Below are positions 1 to 7,125 of a stretch of 10,358 nt of DNA, one piece after another; position 1 is the first letter of the stretch, and every line of letters starts with the position of its first letter. Under the pieces are notes generated by a model. It searched no databases. It saw nothing but the letters and a program-made list of their open reading frames with translations, and was not told the origin of the DNA. A program made the translations under genes and the position numbers. The DNA comes from Entrophospora sp. SA101 (lineage: Eukaryota > Glomeromycota > Glomeromycetes > Entrophosporales > Entrophosporaceae): assembly GCA_958430865.1 (NCBI GenBank), contig CAUDNR010004187.1:2755-13112 (forward strand). Reading direction: 5' to 3'.

Positions 1-238
1 CGTTTTTGTTTCAGCATAAAACATACGGAATTTATGACATACTGAAAGGGTACGTTTTTGTTTCAGCATAAAACATACGGAATTTATGACATACTGAAAG
101 GGTACGTTTTTGTTTCAGCATAAAACATATGGAATTTATGGCATACTGAAAGGGTACGTTTTTGTTTCCGCATAAAACATACAGAATTTATGACATACTG
201 AAAGGGTACGTTTTTGTTTCAGCATAAAACATACGGAA
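1..238. repeat. 52-bp minisatellite, about 4.6 copies
   Basis: Units begin with CGTTTTTGTTTCAGCATAAA at 1, 53, 105, 157 and 209, so the period is exactly 52 bp. Units differ by only a few substitutions (for example ACATATGG for ACATACGG in the third copy, TTCCGC for TTCAGC in the fourth, ACAGAA for ACGGAA in the fourth). The fifth copy breaks off after GGAA near 238 and passes into GGTACGGTCC. The array runs off the left edge, so the true copy number is unknown. Each unit has an imperfect inverted layout, TTCAG near its start and CTGAA near its end. No gene is visible in it. Confidence 0.95.
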
Positions 239-689
239 TAGGTACGGTCCATTTTGATTGCATATAAAACATATGTAATGAATGTGAGTGAGTGATACGT
301 TTTTAATTTCATGTATATAAAGATAAATATATGGACACTTGCAGATCATTGGAAACAATTGAATAAAGAAATATGAAAAAAAAAATAAAAATTTATTATT
401 ATTATCCTAACTACATTCACTGATCACTGGTTCAATCCCAGCAAAGGCTTAACAAACAGGATATCTAACTATTTGATTTTATTAATTATTATGGTCAATC
501 ATTACCTATTACACATTATATAAATATTATGATTTCTACATGCTCTCATACTTTTGTACATAACTATCCTAACAATTCCACTATTGAAGCAACTTTAATT
601 TCCAACTTAAAGAAATACAAAATAACAGACTATTTTATCTCTTGGATATTATCCAGAAAATCCAATATTTACTCATTCAATAACAATTA
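239..689. other. AT-rich intergenic stretch without a gene
   Basis: I see no sustained reading frame on either strand and no convincing splice-linked exon chain. A TATATAAAG stretch occurs near 315, but no coding sequence follows it. An isolated tRNA B-box-like word (GGTTCAATCCC) lies near 429-439 without the rest of a tRNA. A run of ten A lies near 376-385. Confidence 0.5.
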
Positions 690-1690
690 ATTTAATAATC
701 TTCACCAAATTCAATTAATTGGAATAAAATCCTTTGTGATCTTACCTTCTTAATATATATATTATGCTTATACATGATTATCATTCATTAATGTATAAAA
801 AAATTGTCTTGAGATCTAAATCTTTTGCAATCCAAAAATTTAAAAATTTGCAATTCTACCAATTCTTGTAGGAATTTTACAATCTTAAATTCATTCGAAA
901 GCCAAAGTTTGATAATTTGTCATACTAAAAAATCGTATATTGTTAATATATAGACTTTAAAGATCGACAACAATTTAAAATCTCAACAATCTATGCCTAA
1001 ATTATGTGTATAATCAATTAATCATTATTATCTTCACCAAAATTCAATTGATTGAAATAAAATCTTTTGTAATCTTACCTTCTTAATCTATATATTATGT
1101 TTATATGATTATCATTCATTGATGTATAAAAAAATTGTCTTGGGTTCCTTTAAATCTTTTGCAATCCAAAAATTTAAAAATTTGTAATTCTACCAATTTT
1201 GAGGATATTTTGGCGATCTTAGATTCATTCGAAAGCTAATGTTCCATCATTTATTATACTAAAAAATCGTATATTGTTAATATATAGACTTTAAAGATCG
1301 ACAACAATTTAAAATCTCAACAATCTATGCCTAAATTATGTGTATAATCAATTAATCATTATTATCTTCACCAAAATTCAATTGATTGAAATAAAATCTT
1401 TTGTAATCTTACCTTCTTAATCTATATATTATGCTTATACATGATTATCATTCATTGATGTATAAAAAAATTGTCTTGGATTTTTTAATCTTTTGCATCC
1501 AAAAATTTGTAGTTCTGCCAATTTTTGGATTAAGTTGGTGATCTTAGACTCATTCAAAAGCCAAAGTTCTATTATTCATCATACCCACAAATCACATATT
1601 GTTATTATGCAGACTTTAAAAATCATCAATAATTTAAAACATCAACCACTCATGTTAAAATTCCTTGATTTTTTAAATTTTGATTAATTA
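690..1690. repeat. ~333-bp tandem repeat, three copies
   Basis: The landmark ATCTTCACCAAA occurs at 698, 1030 and 1364, giving periods of 332 and 334 bp. Further landmarks recur in order in each copy: AATCTTACCTTCTTAAT, then TATAAAAAAATTGTCTTG, CCAAAAATTT, TTCATTCGAAAGC, and TAGACTTTAAAGATCGACAA. Copies 1 and 2 share an almost identical last ~100 bp. Copy 3 is more diverged and decays after about 1640. Copy 3 contains a short ATG-initiated open frame (1493-1687), but the frame is not kept in the other copies, so I treat it as non-coding. The length is satellite-like; a degenerate transposon fragment that was duplicated is the alternative. Confidence 0.9.
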
Positions 1691-2812
1691 ATAAAATATT
1701 GGGCTGATTGAAATGAAAATAACACTTTATTAAGATAACCTCCTGCTCTGATTTATGTATATATGTGTTTGCTGAATTATTGTTATATATTCTTGTACTT
1801 CAGATTTGGCTCATATAACAAAAAATAATTATTTACTGATTTGTATTAAATACAACATTAAATATATTAATATTCATTTATTAATTTAATGAGTCCTTTA
1901 ATTCATTAAATTATTGTTATTACCTTTAGCTTTCTTAGACATAAATATATCCATCCATGAGGCTGGTCTTTATGGTGATGGTAATAGTTAATCCAAAGCT
2001 CACTATTCTAGTTGAATTAAAATCTTAGAAACAAAGCTTGTTAGTAATTTATTAAAGAATTATATTATTTACTAAGGAACTATAAGTTGTCTTGTTTCCA
2101 TTATCCATGCCTCATTTGACTACACCAACCCAATGATGTAATATTATTTCTAAGAACCAAATGGTGATTTTTTCTTATTATTATTGAAATTACAAAATAA
2201 TTTGTTGCAATATTATTAAGAATTGAAGGCATAGCTATCAACAGGTAATTCTTTTCTGTTTTTTTAGTAAATAGCTAAAAATTCTACAAAGAGATCAAAG
2301 AATGTACAATTTACTAGTGATATGTGAAATGTCATCTGACTAATAGATGGGATTAATTCAAAATTAAAAAAATTTATTCAAATTTATTCAAGTTAAAGAA
2401 TTAAATTTATTCAAAAAAATTAAAAAATTTGTTTGAATGACTTTTAACATAATTCAAATACTAAAATTCACAACAAATAAAACAAATAATTTGAATAATC
2501 TTATTCAAATAAAAACTACAAAAAAAGCAAATTGATTAATGATTATTTAAGCAATACAATAGTTTTATATATTCTTTTTGGAGATCAATTAGATTTTTTA
2601 TAACAGGACCATTGACATTTTTGTTATGTTATATTACTATAGATCTGTGGGAAACTATTAAAAAATTAATTAATTCCCACCCTAAATGTGGCATTTGTCA
2701 AATTTGTATTAATCAGCTCCATCTATCATGAGATTGTTTTTTTGGATATATAAATGACAATTTTTTTTTTCATTGCAGTATTCAAAAAATTCAAAAATTC
2801 AAATTGTTCAAT
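1691..2812. other. AT-rich region, no supportable gene
   Basis: Frames on both strands are broken every few codons. Around 1940-2000 a short plus-strand stretch reads like a worn kinase catalytic loop (IHEAGLYGDGN), too short to annotate. 2340-2530 is low-complexity sequence with repeated TTATTCAAA words. A 7-bp inverted repeat GTGGGAA (2647-2653) / TTCCCAC (2674-2680) is present. Nothing else in the region rises above base composition. Confidence 0.5.
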
Positions 2813-2863
2813 ACACAGGTAAACTTGATAAATACTTGTCCGATTTATCAAGTTTACCTGTGT
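2813..2863. repeat. Perfect 20-bp inverted repeat with 11-nt loop
   Basis: The left arm (2813-2832) begins ACACAGGTAAACTT and the right arm (2844-2863) is its exact reverse complement, ending AAGTTTACCTGTGT. The loop is 2833-2843 (TACTTGTCCGA). The pairing has no mismatch over 20 bp and stops abruptly at both outer ends. A transcript from either strand would form a stable stem-loop. It could be a small-RNA precursor, a transcript-end structure or the relic of a palindromic element; the sequence alone does not decide. Confidence 0.9.
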
Positions 2864-3634
2864 TATAATTAATGATCTACAGATTTTTGTGATCATGTTG
2901 TGGCTAAATTCATCTTTTCGTGACGCATCATTTTATTTTTACAATAACGCGAGTCAAAAGTTTACCAAGGCACCATGATGTGAATCAAAAAAAATTATCA
3001 CTATCATTCTTATTACTTACTATGTAAATTTTCTTTAAATTGCTTTTTTATCAAAAAGTTATTTTTACATTGTTTTTTTAAAAATTATTAAGATGCAAAT
3101 CAAAAGGCAAATCAAAAACAAATCAATAACTATCAAAATACAAGTAAAAAAACTAATCATCATTATCATCATAACCATAATCATCATCATTATTACTATT
3201 ATTATTATTACTACTATATACACAAGTTTTTAAATTTTTACCAAGAAATTATCAAGTCATGAATAGACAGTTAAAGAAAAAACCAATAACTACTTAACAA
3301 GACACAAATCAAAGAAATTATTTTATCAAACATGAAAATCAATTATTTTACCAAGATACAAGTCAAAAAAGAAACTAATATTATTATAAATCTTTTTTTA
3401 CAATATCTTTATCAAAAAAAAAATTTTTTCAATAACCATTTTATCAAACCAATTTAATAATATCATCATCATCATCATCATCATCATCATTATTATTATT
3501 AGTACACATTTTTACATTACTTTATCAAAAACTTATCAAGGTGTTAATCAAAAATTTTTATCAAAATTAATATTAATATTAATATCACAATTATCATTAT
3601 TAGACAAATTTTAACAATAATAACAATAATAAAT
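2864..3634. other. Simple-repeat-rich upstream region of the + strand gene
   Basis: No gene is visible. The plus strand is poor in G and rich in CAA/ATC words, with a loosely recurring ACCAAG...AATCAAAA theme near 2960, 3295, 3350 and 3535. It contains a near-palindromic TGACGCATCA at about 2920, an ACGCG word near 2946, and an 18-bp AT palindrome ATTAATATTAATATTAAT at 3566-3583. The last 25 bases before the ATG at 3635 (AACAATAATAACAATAATAAAT) look like an unstructured AC-containing 5' leader. This is the likely promoter/5'UTR region, but no TATA element can be assigned. Confidence 0.4.
3463..3490. repeat. (TCA)9 microsatellite
   Basis: About nine uninterrupted TCA triplets, running into a short TAT/ATT run to about 3500. 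It lies upstream of the + strand gene and is not in a reading frame that I can support. Confidence 0.9.
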
Positions 3635-5262
3635 ATGGCCACTAAATTGCAACATCAATTATTATCAGCAAGAAATTCTTTAAAACAAAAAGAAAAGGAG
3701 TTAAATCTTGAAGTAATTTTTATATCATAACATTCTGTAATAAATTTTTTATTGAAAACATTTAAAATAATTTTATTTTTTATTGTTTAAAGCAATTGAA
3801 AAATAATGAACAGTTTTGGATTAAAAATTATAGACCTGCCAATCTCAATTATATAAAAGTAGCTGACATTTGTAAAAATTTAGAAATTATGAAAGGAGAT
3901 TACAAAATATATCTGGTAATTATATGTTAAATATAATCTATATATTTAATATTATTAATTAATTTGATGTAATGATTATACAGATAGAGATTAAGGATAT
4001 TATGAAATATTATAACACACCAATTAATGTGCCATTTAAAAATCAAAATCCTGTATTAATTGGAAGAATTATTAATAGAGTATATATATTTTTTACTATT
4101 ATTTATTATTTATGTTACATGATTTTTTTAATCTTATTATTATCACTAGTTCAATGGTCGGAAACCTGGTGCTAAAGTAGATGCAATAATTGGCTATTGA
4201 AAGAGTTAATAAAAAAAACATTCAGCATCAGAGTAAGCAATTAAATATATTTTTATTATTTTAACTTTCCCACCCTAATAATTTTTTTTACAAATTAAGG
4301 GGATTATCAAAAATGAAAAAAACCTAACAAGACAAGTGGTAGTGGTAGTAGTGATAGTAATACTAGTGGTGGTAGTGATAGCAATCATACTAGTAGTAAT
4401 AGCAGTAATAAAAACAAAGGTAAGATATAATTGAATGCTCATAATGAATATAATAATTATTTTTAATTTGACATTAATTAATATTAATTTATACTGCTAG
4501 ATGATAATATTGTTGATGATGATTATGATGATGATGGAAATATCAATGATAATAATATGGGTAATGTATTTATTTATTTTTATTTATTTGTAAATAATTA
4601 TAATAATAAAGGTATTATAGTCAACAAATTTAAGGACACAAAAATTGAGTTGTGCAAAAATTTAAATTTTTGTGGTAATGTGAATTTGATTACACCAAGA
4701 TTTGTTGATTCATTTTATTTATTATTTACATTAATTATATTCATTAGAACAAACAAATTAACATAAGAATATTATTTATTATATTTTCTTCATTAGCAAG
4801 TATTTGTTATGTTGATGATGATCAAGATCAAGATGATGTTGATGATGACCAAAATCAAGATGATGTTAATATTGATGATGATGGCAATGATCAAAATGAT
4901 GTTGCTAGAAGTAATAAAAATAGTGTTTATTTTTATTTGCTTAGTTATATAATTTATATTTTAATAGAATTTTAATTATATTATTAAATTTACATGGTAT
5001 CTTTTTTTGTTTCAAATTAACAGATCAAATCAAAAATGGGAAAAAGAAAAAAAAAAGTACTAAAGAAGATGGTGAAGATGTTGGCAAAAGAAGTAAAACA
5101 ATGTTTGCTTATATAATTTATATTTTAATAGAAGATAATAAGTTTCAATTGTGCTTCTAATTTTATTATTAAATTTACATGGTATTTTTTTTTTTAAAAT
5201 TAACAGGTCAAGTCAAAAAAGGCAAAGGAAAGGAAAGCACAAGAAAATCAAAAAAAAATTAA
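3635..5262 (+). pseudogene. Nine-exon gene for a lysine/acidic-rich protein, frame broken in exons 4-5
   Basis: I do not recognise a function. Splice-linked exons are 3635-3712, 3793-3915, 3984-4079, 4150-4232, 4300-4419, 4501-4560, 4797-4910, 5024-5092 and 5207-5262 (TAA at 5260-5262). All eight introns are GT-AG and keep phase: the first three are phase 0, the later ones phase 1. The product would be about 265 residues. Residues 1-67 are a charged helical segment (KQKEKELN) followed by a compact part containing EQFWIKNYRP and VADICKNLE. Exon 3 reads IEIKDIMKYYNTP and ends IGRIINR; exon 4 gives FNGRKPGAKVDAIIGY. Then come a Ser/Gly-rich linker (exon 5), Asp-rich exons 6-7 and Lys-rich exons 8-9, a possible nuclear targeting tail. 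Two lesions are visible: exon 4 hits TGA at 4198-4200 while coding resumes in the frame one base on (ERVNKKNIQHQ), and exon 5 has TGA at 4314-4316 next to an A7 run. From memory, such proteins recur in Rhizophagus; that is unverified. Errors in assembly could explain both breaks. Confidence 0.7.
4911..5262 (+). repeat. Duplicated intron-plus-exon unit (exons 8 and 9)
   Basis: Intron 7 (4911-5023) and intron 8 (5093-5206) share blocks in the same order: TATATAATTTATATTTTAAT, then TTATTAAATTTACATGGTAT, then TTAACAG at the acceptor. Both are entered through the same donor context AGAA|GTAA. The exons that follow start alike: ATCAAATCAAAAATGGGAAA against GTCAAGTCAAAAAAGGCAAA. The simplest reading is one tandem duplication of a unit of about 113 nt of intron plus about 70 nt of exon, which repeated the Lys-rich tail while keeping phase 1. 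Confidence 0.85.
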
Positions 5263-5392
5263 TGTGATTTTTTTACAACTTTTAAATATGTATAATTTTT
5301 AATATAATTTTTTTTTCATTTAAATAATAATTATATCAATGTTGAATAAAAATAAAATCTTTTGAATATGTAATTAATTATATGATTCTCAG
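5263..5392 (+). other. 3' flank of the + strand gene
   Basis: AT-rich sequence after the stop codon. An AATAAAAATAAAATC stretch near 5345-5359 is a candidate poly(A) signal for the + strand gene. There is no coding content. Confidence 0.35.
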
Positions 5393-5845
5393 CACACTTT
5401 TCAGTGATTAAAATACATTTTAAATATGCTAATTTCAGTAATTAAATTACATTTTAAATATGTAATTTCAGTATGGATTCAGCACTTTTTCAGTAATTAA
5501 AATACATTTTGAATACATAAATTCAGTATTGATTCAGCACCTTTTCAGTAATTAAAATATGTTTTGAATATGTAAATTCAGTATGGATTCAGCACCTTTT
5601 CAATAATTAAAATATGTTTTGAATATGTAAATTCAGCACCTTTTCGGTAATTAAAATACATTTTGAAAATGTAAATTCAGTATGTATTCAGCACCTTTTC
5701 AGTAATTAAAATACATTTTGAATATGTAAATTCAATATTTAAAATATGTTTTGAATACGTAATTTCAGTATGGATTCAGCACCTTTTCAGTAATTAAAAT
5801 ACGTTTTGAATACGTAATTTCAGTATGGATTCAGTAACTAAAGTA
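5393..5845. repeat. ~55-bp minisatellite, about 8 degenerate copies
   Basis: The core TTCAGTATGGATTCAGCACC / TTTTCAGTAATTAAAATACA / TTTTGAATATGTAAA repeats along the stretch. ATTCAGCAC starts at 5477, 5532, 5587, 5631, 5686 and 5774, giving spacings of 55, 55, 44, 55 and 88 (55+33). Size variation therefore comes in steps of 11 bp. The outer copies (5393-5470 and after 5820) are truncated and more diverged. The array begins about 130 bp after the + strand gene. It shares the word CCTTTTCAGTA with the reverse complement of the 52-bp minisatellite at 1-238 (CCCTTTCAGTA). Confidence 0.9.
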
Positions 5846-5884
5846 CAGTTACAAATAGATTTTTTAATGAATTTCAATTAGTAA

Positions 5885-6045
5885 ATTTCCGTATTGGTTC
5901 CATACCATTACGTACCGGTTCTGTACCATTTCAGTACTGTTTCAGTACGGAAAAGTACGGAAAAGTGTCCAATTCCGTACTTTTTGTACTATTTGAATTC
6001 CATATGTTTCATACTGTTTTATAACGTATATATTCAGTACCTTTT
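5885..6045. repeat. Palindrome-rich cluster of GTACGGAA/TTCCGTAC words
   Basis: Short words such as TTCCGTA, GTACGGAA, TTTCAGTAC, GTACC and ACCGGT recur in both orientations. The clearest structure is a perfect 12-bp inverted repeat, AAAAGTACGGAA (5951-5962) and TTCCGTACTTTT (5973-5984), with a 10-nt spacer. The open frame that crosses it from 5894 has low-complexity, repeat-driven content and is not a credible gene. The cluster could be subterminal sequence of a mobile element or an extension of the neighbouring minisatellite. Confidence 0.7.
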
Positions 6046-6197
6046 AGTCGGTTTTTTTTTCATAGGGATTGTAATTGTCAATCTAATTCTTCTTTTTGAC
6101 ATTATTAATTAATTTAATTAATTTATGCTTATGCTGTGGTTTTTTTTTTTAATTGAAAATAATATATTAATGAATGAGATAATAATGAAATAGTGTT

Positions 6198-6205
6198 ACC
6201 GGAAT
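6198..6205. repeat. 8-bp target-site duplication, left copy
   Basis: ACCGGAAT lies directly before the left end of the MITE and is repeated exactly at 6679-6686 directly after its right end. An 8-bp duplication is typical of the hAT superfamily. Confidence 0.8.
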
Positions 6206-6678
6206 TAGTGTTTGTACTCATAATAGGTTACTCATGAGTAATCCGGATACTCATGAGTAACATGAGTACCATGAGTACCGTGAGTACTCATAGATCATGC
6301 TATTAATAAAAAGATCTGCACTCATGAGTACTCACGAGTACTCAAGTGTTACAAAGCAATATTGACCTATCATATTTAGGCATTTTATTATGATCGTTAT
6401 TATTATTATTATTACATATTATATATTATTATTATTATTATATAGATATTTACAGCGCAAACACAAAAGTTCTTAGAAGACAACCAGAAATAAAATTTTT
6501 ATACAAATTTGATTTCGAGAACCAAACTATCAAGAAATCAACTGGAAACAAAAGTTTTATATAAATTCTAATTTAAACCATATACAAAAATAATAAAATT
6601 TATTTGTTTATTTTCTCGACTCAATTTTTACTATATTAGGTATTTGTCATACATGAGTACTCATGAGTAACATCCCTA
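6206..6678. mobile_element. Non-autonomous hAT-like transposon (MITE), 473 bp
   Basis: The element starts TAGTGTTTGTACTCAT and its right end, read on the minus strand, starts TAGGGATGTTACTCAT; 12 of 16 positions match. The right end has the TAGGGATG look of hAT termini. Both ends are flanked by ACCGGAAT. Inside the ends, ACTCATGAGT and related words (GAGTACTCATGAGTA) recur in both orientations at 6228-6275, 6320-6350 and 6651-6670, as expected for subterminal transposase-binding repeats. One copy, TTACTCATGAGTAA (6228-6241), is a perfect palindrome, followed by ATCCGGAT. The centre is AT-rich with an ATT microsatellite near 6395-6445. No transposase ORF is present, so it must be mobilised in trans. 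Which terminal base begins the element is slightly ambiguous because TAG also follows the right duplication. Confidence 0.78.
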
Positions 6679-6686
6679 ACCGGAAT
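6679..6686. repeat. 8-bp target-site duplication, right copy
   Basis: Exact copy of ACCGGAAT at the right boundary of the MITE. The identity extends three more bases (TAG), which overlaps the TAG terminus of the element on the left side. Confidence 0.8.
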
Positions 6687-6729
6687 TAGATTTTGATGCA
6701 GATCTTTTGGTCGAATCTTTTAATTCCGG
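6680..6729. repeat. Inverted repeat CCGGAATTA / TAATTCCGG
   Basis: CCGGAATTA (6680-6688) and TAATTCCGG (6721-6729) are exact reverse complements 32 nt apart, around a GATGCAGATCTTTTGGTCGAA core. The left arm overlaps the right target-site duplication of the MITE, so the MITE may have landed in the arm of an older palindromic element. Confidence 0.65.
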
Positions 6730-7125
6730 GACAATTTAAATTTATTTCTATTTTTATTTTTATTTTTATTTTTAATCTATTCTTATTTCATTATTATTTT
6801 TTTTTTTTTTGCTAAAGTGAGGCCTTGAAATCACGTTTATTTATTTAAAATTTAATGCATTATTAAAAATTTACAAATTTTTACACGTAATCCTACCCCA
6901 ATTAACCTATTGTTAATTTAAAGCTAACCTGCCACCTTTAAAAAAAAATTAATTAGACATATTTGAATAAATTAATTTTATTTTTTAATATTAATTTTTA
7001 ATTTTATTTTTTAATATTAATTTTTAATTACAATTTTTATGAAACCTATTGGATAATTTAGATAAATATTTTTTTATTAATTTAAATTATAAATTTTTAA
7101 AGTTAAAATAATTTTTTGTTGGTAC
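6730..7125. other. AT-rich intergenic stretch downstream of the - strand gene
   Basis: Contains a (TTTTTA)n run near 6746-6776, a T-run of 14 near 6797-6810, and two adjacent 26-bp copies of AATTTTATTTTTTAATATTA (first 20 bases of the unit) at 6974-6999 and 7000-7025. It is the 3' flank of the minus-strand gene. A possible small 3'-terminal exon of that gene (7045-7024) is discussed in the findings. No other gene is seen. Confidence 0.5.

Noticed and set aside
425..450. tRNA T-arm / B-box-like word GGTTCAATCCC, possible tRNA or tRNA-derived SINE
   Set aside because: No A box, D arm or anticodon arm fits upstream, where the sequence is A- and T-runs, and no acceptor pairing exists.
1493..1687. 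64-codon plus-strand ORF
   Set aside because: It lies in copy 3 of the 333-bp repeat; the frame is not conserved in copies 1 and 2 and has no recognisable content.
1930..2000. Plus-strand stretch reading IHEAGLYGDGN, similar to a degraded kinase catalytic loop
   Set aside because: About 11 residues with stops close by and no neighbouring kinase motifs; may be chance.
2674..2686. CCCACCCTAA as a telomere-like repeat (also at 4269-4278)
   Set aside because: Single CCCTAA words only, no tandem array.
2918..2950. TGACGCATCA and ACGCG words as bZIP and cell-cycle promoter elements
   Set aside because: They sit about 700 bp upstream of the nearest start codon, are single occurrences, and have no supporting context.
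3972..4175. 67-codon ORF as a stand-alone gene
   Set aside because: Only 3984-4079 is coding, as exon 3; the ORF start lies in intron 2 and its end runs through intron 3 into a wrong frame of exon 4.
4557..4766. 69-codon ORF as a gene
   Set aside because: It is mostly the 236-nt intron between the two Asp-rich exons; composition is low-complexity.
5894..6112. 72-codon ORF
   Set aside because: It is read from the GTACGGAA palindrome cluster; repeat-driven residues and no homologue-like motif.
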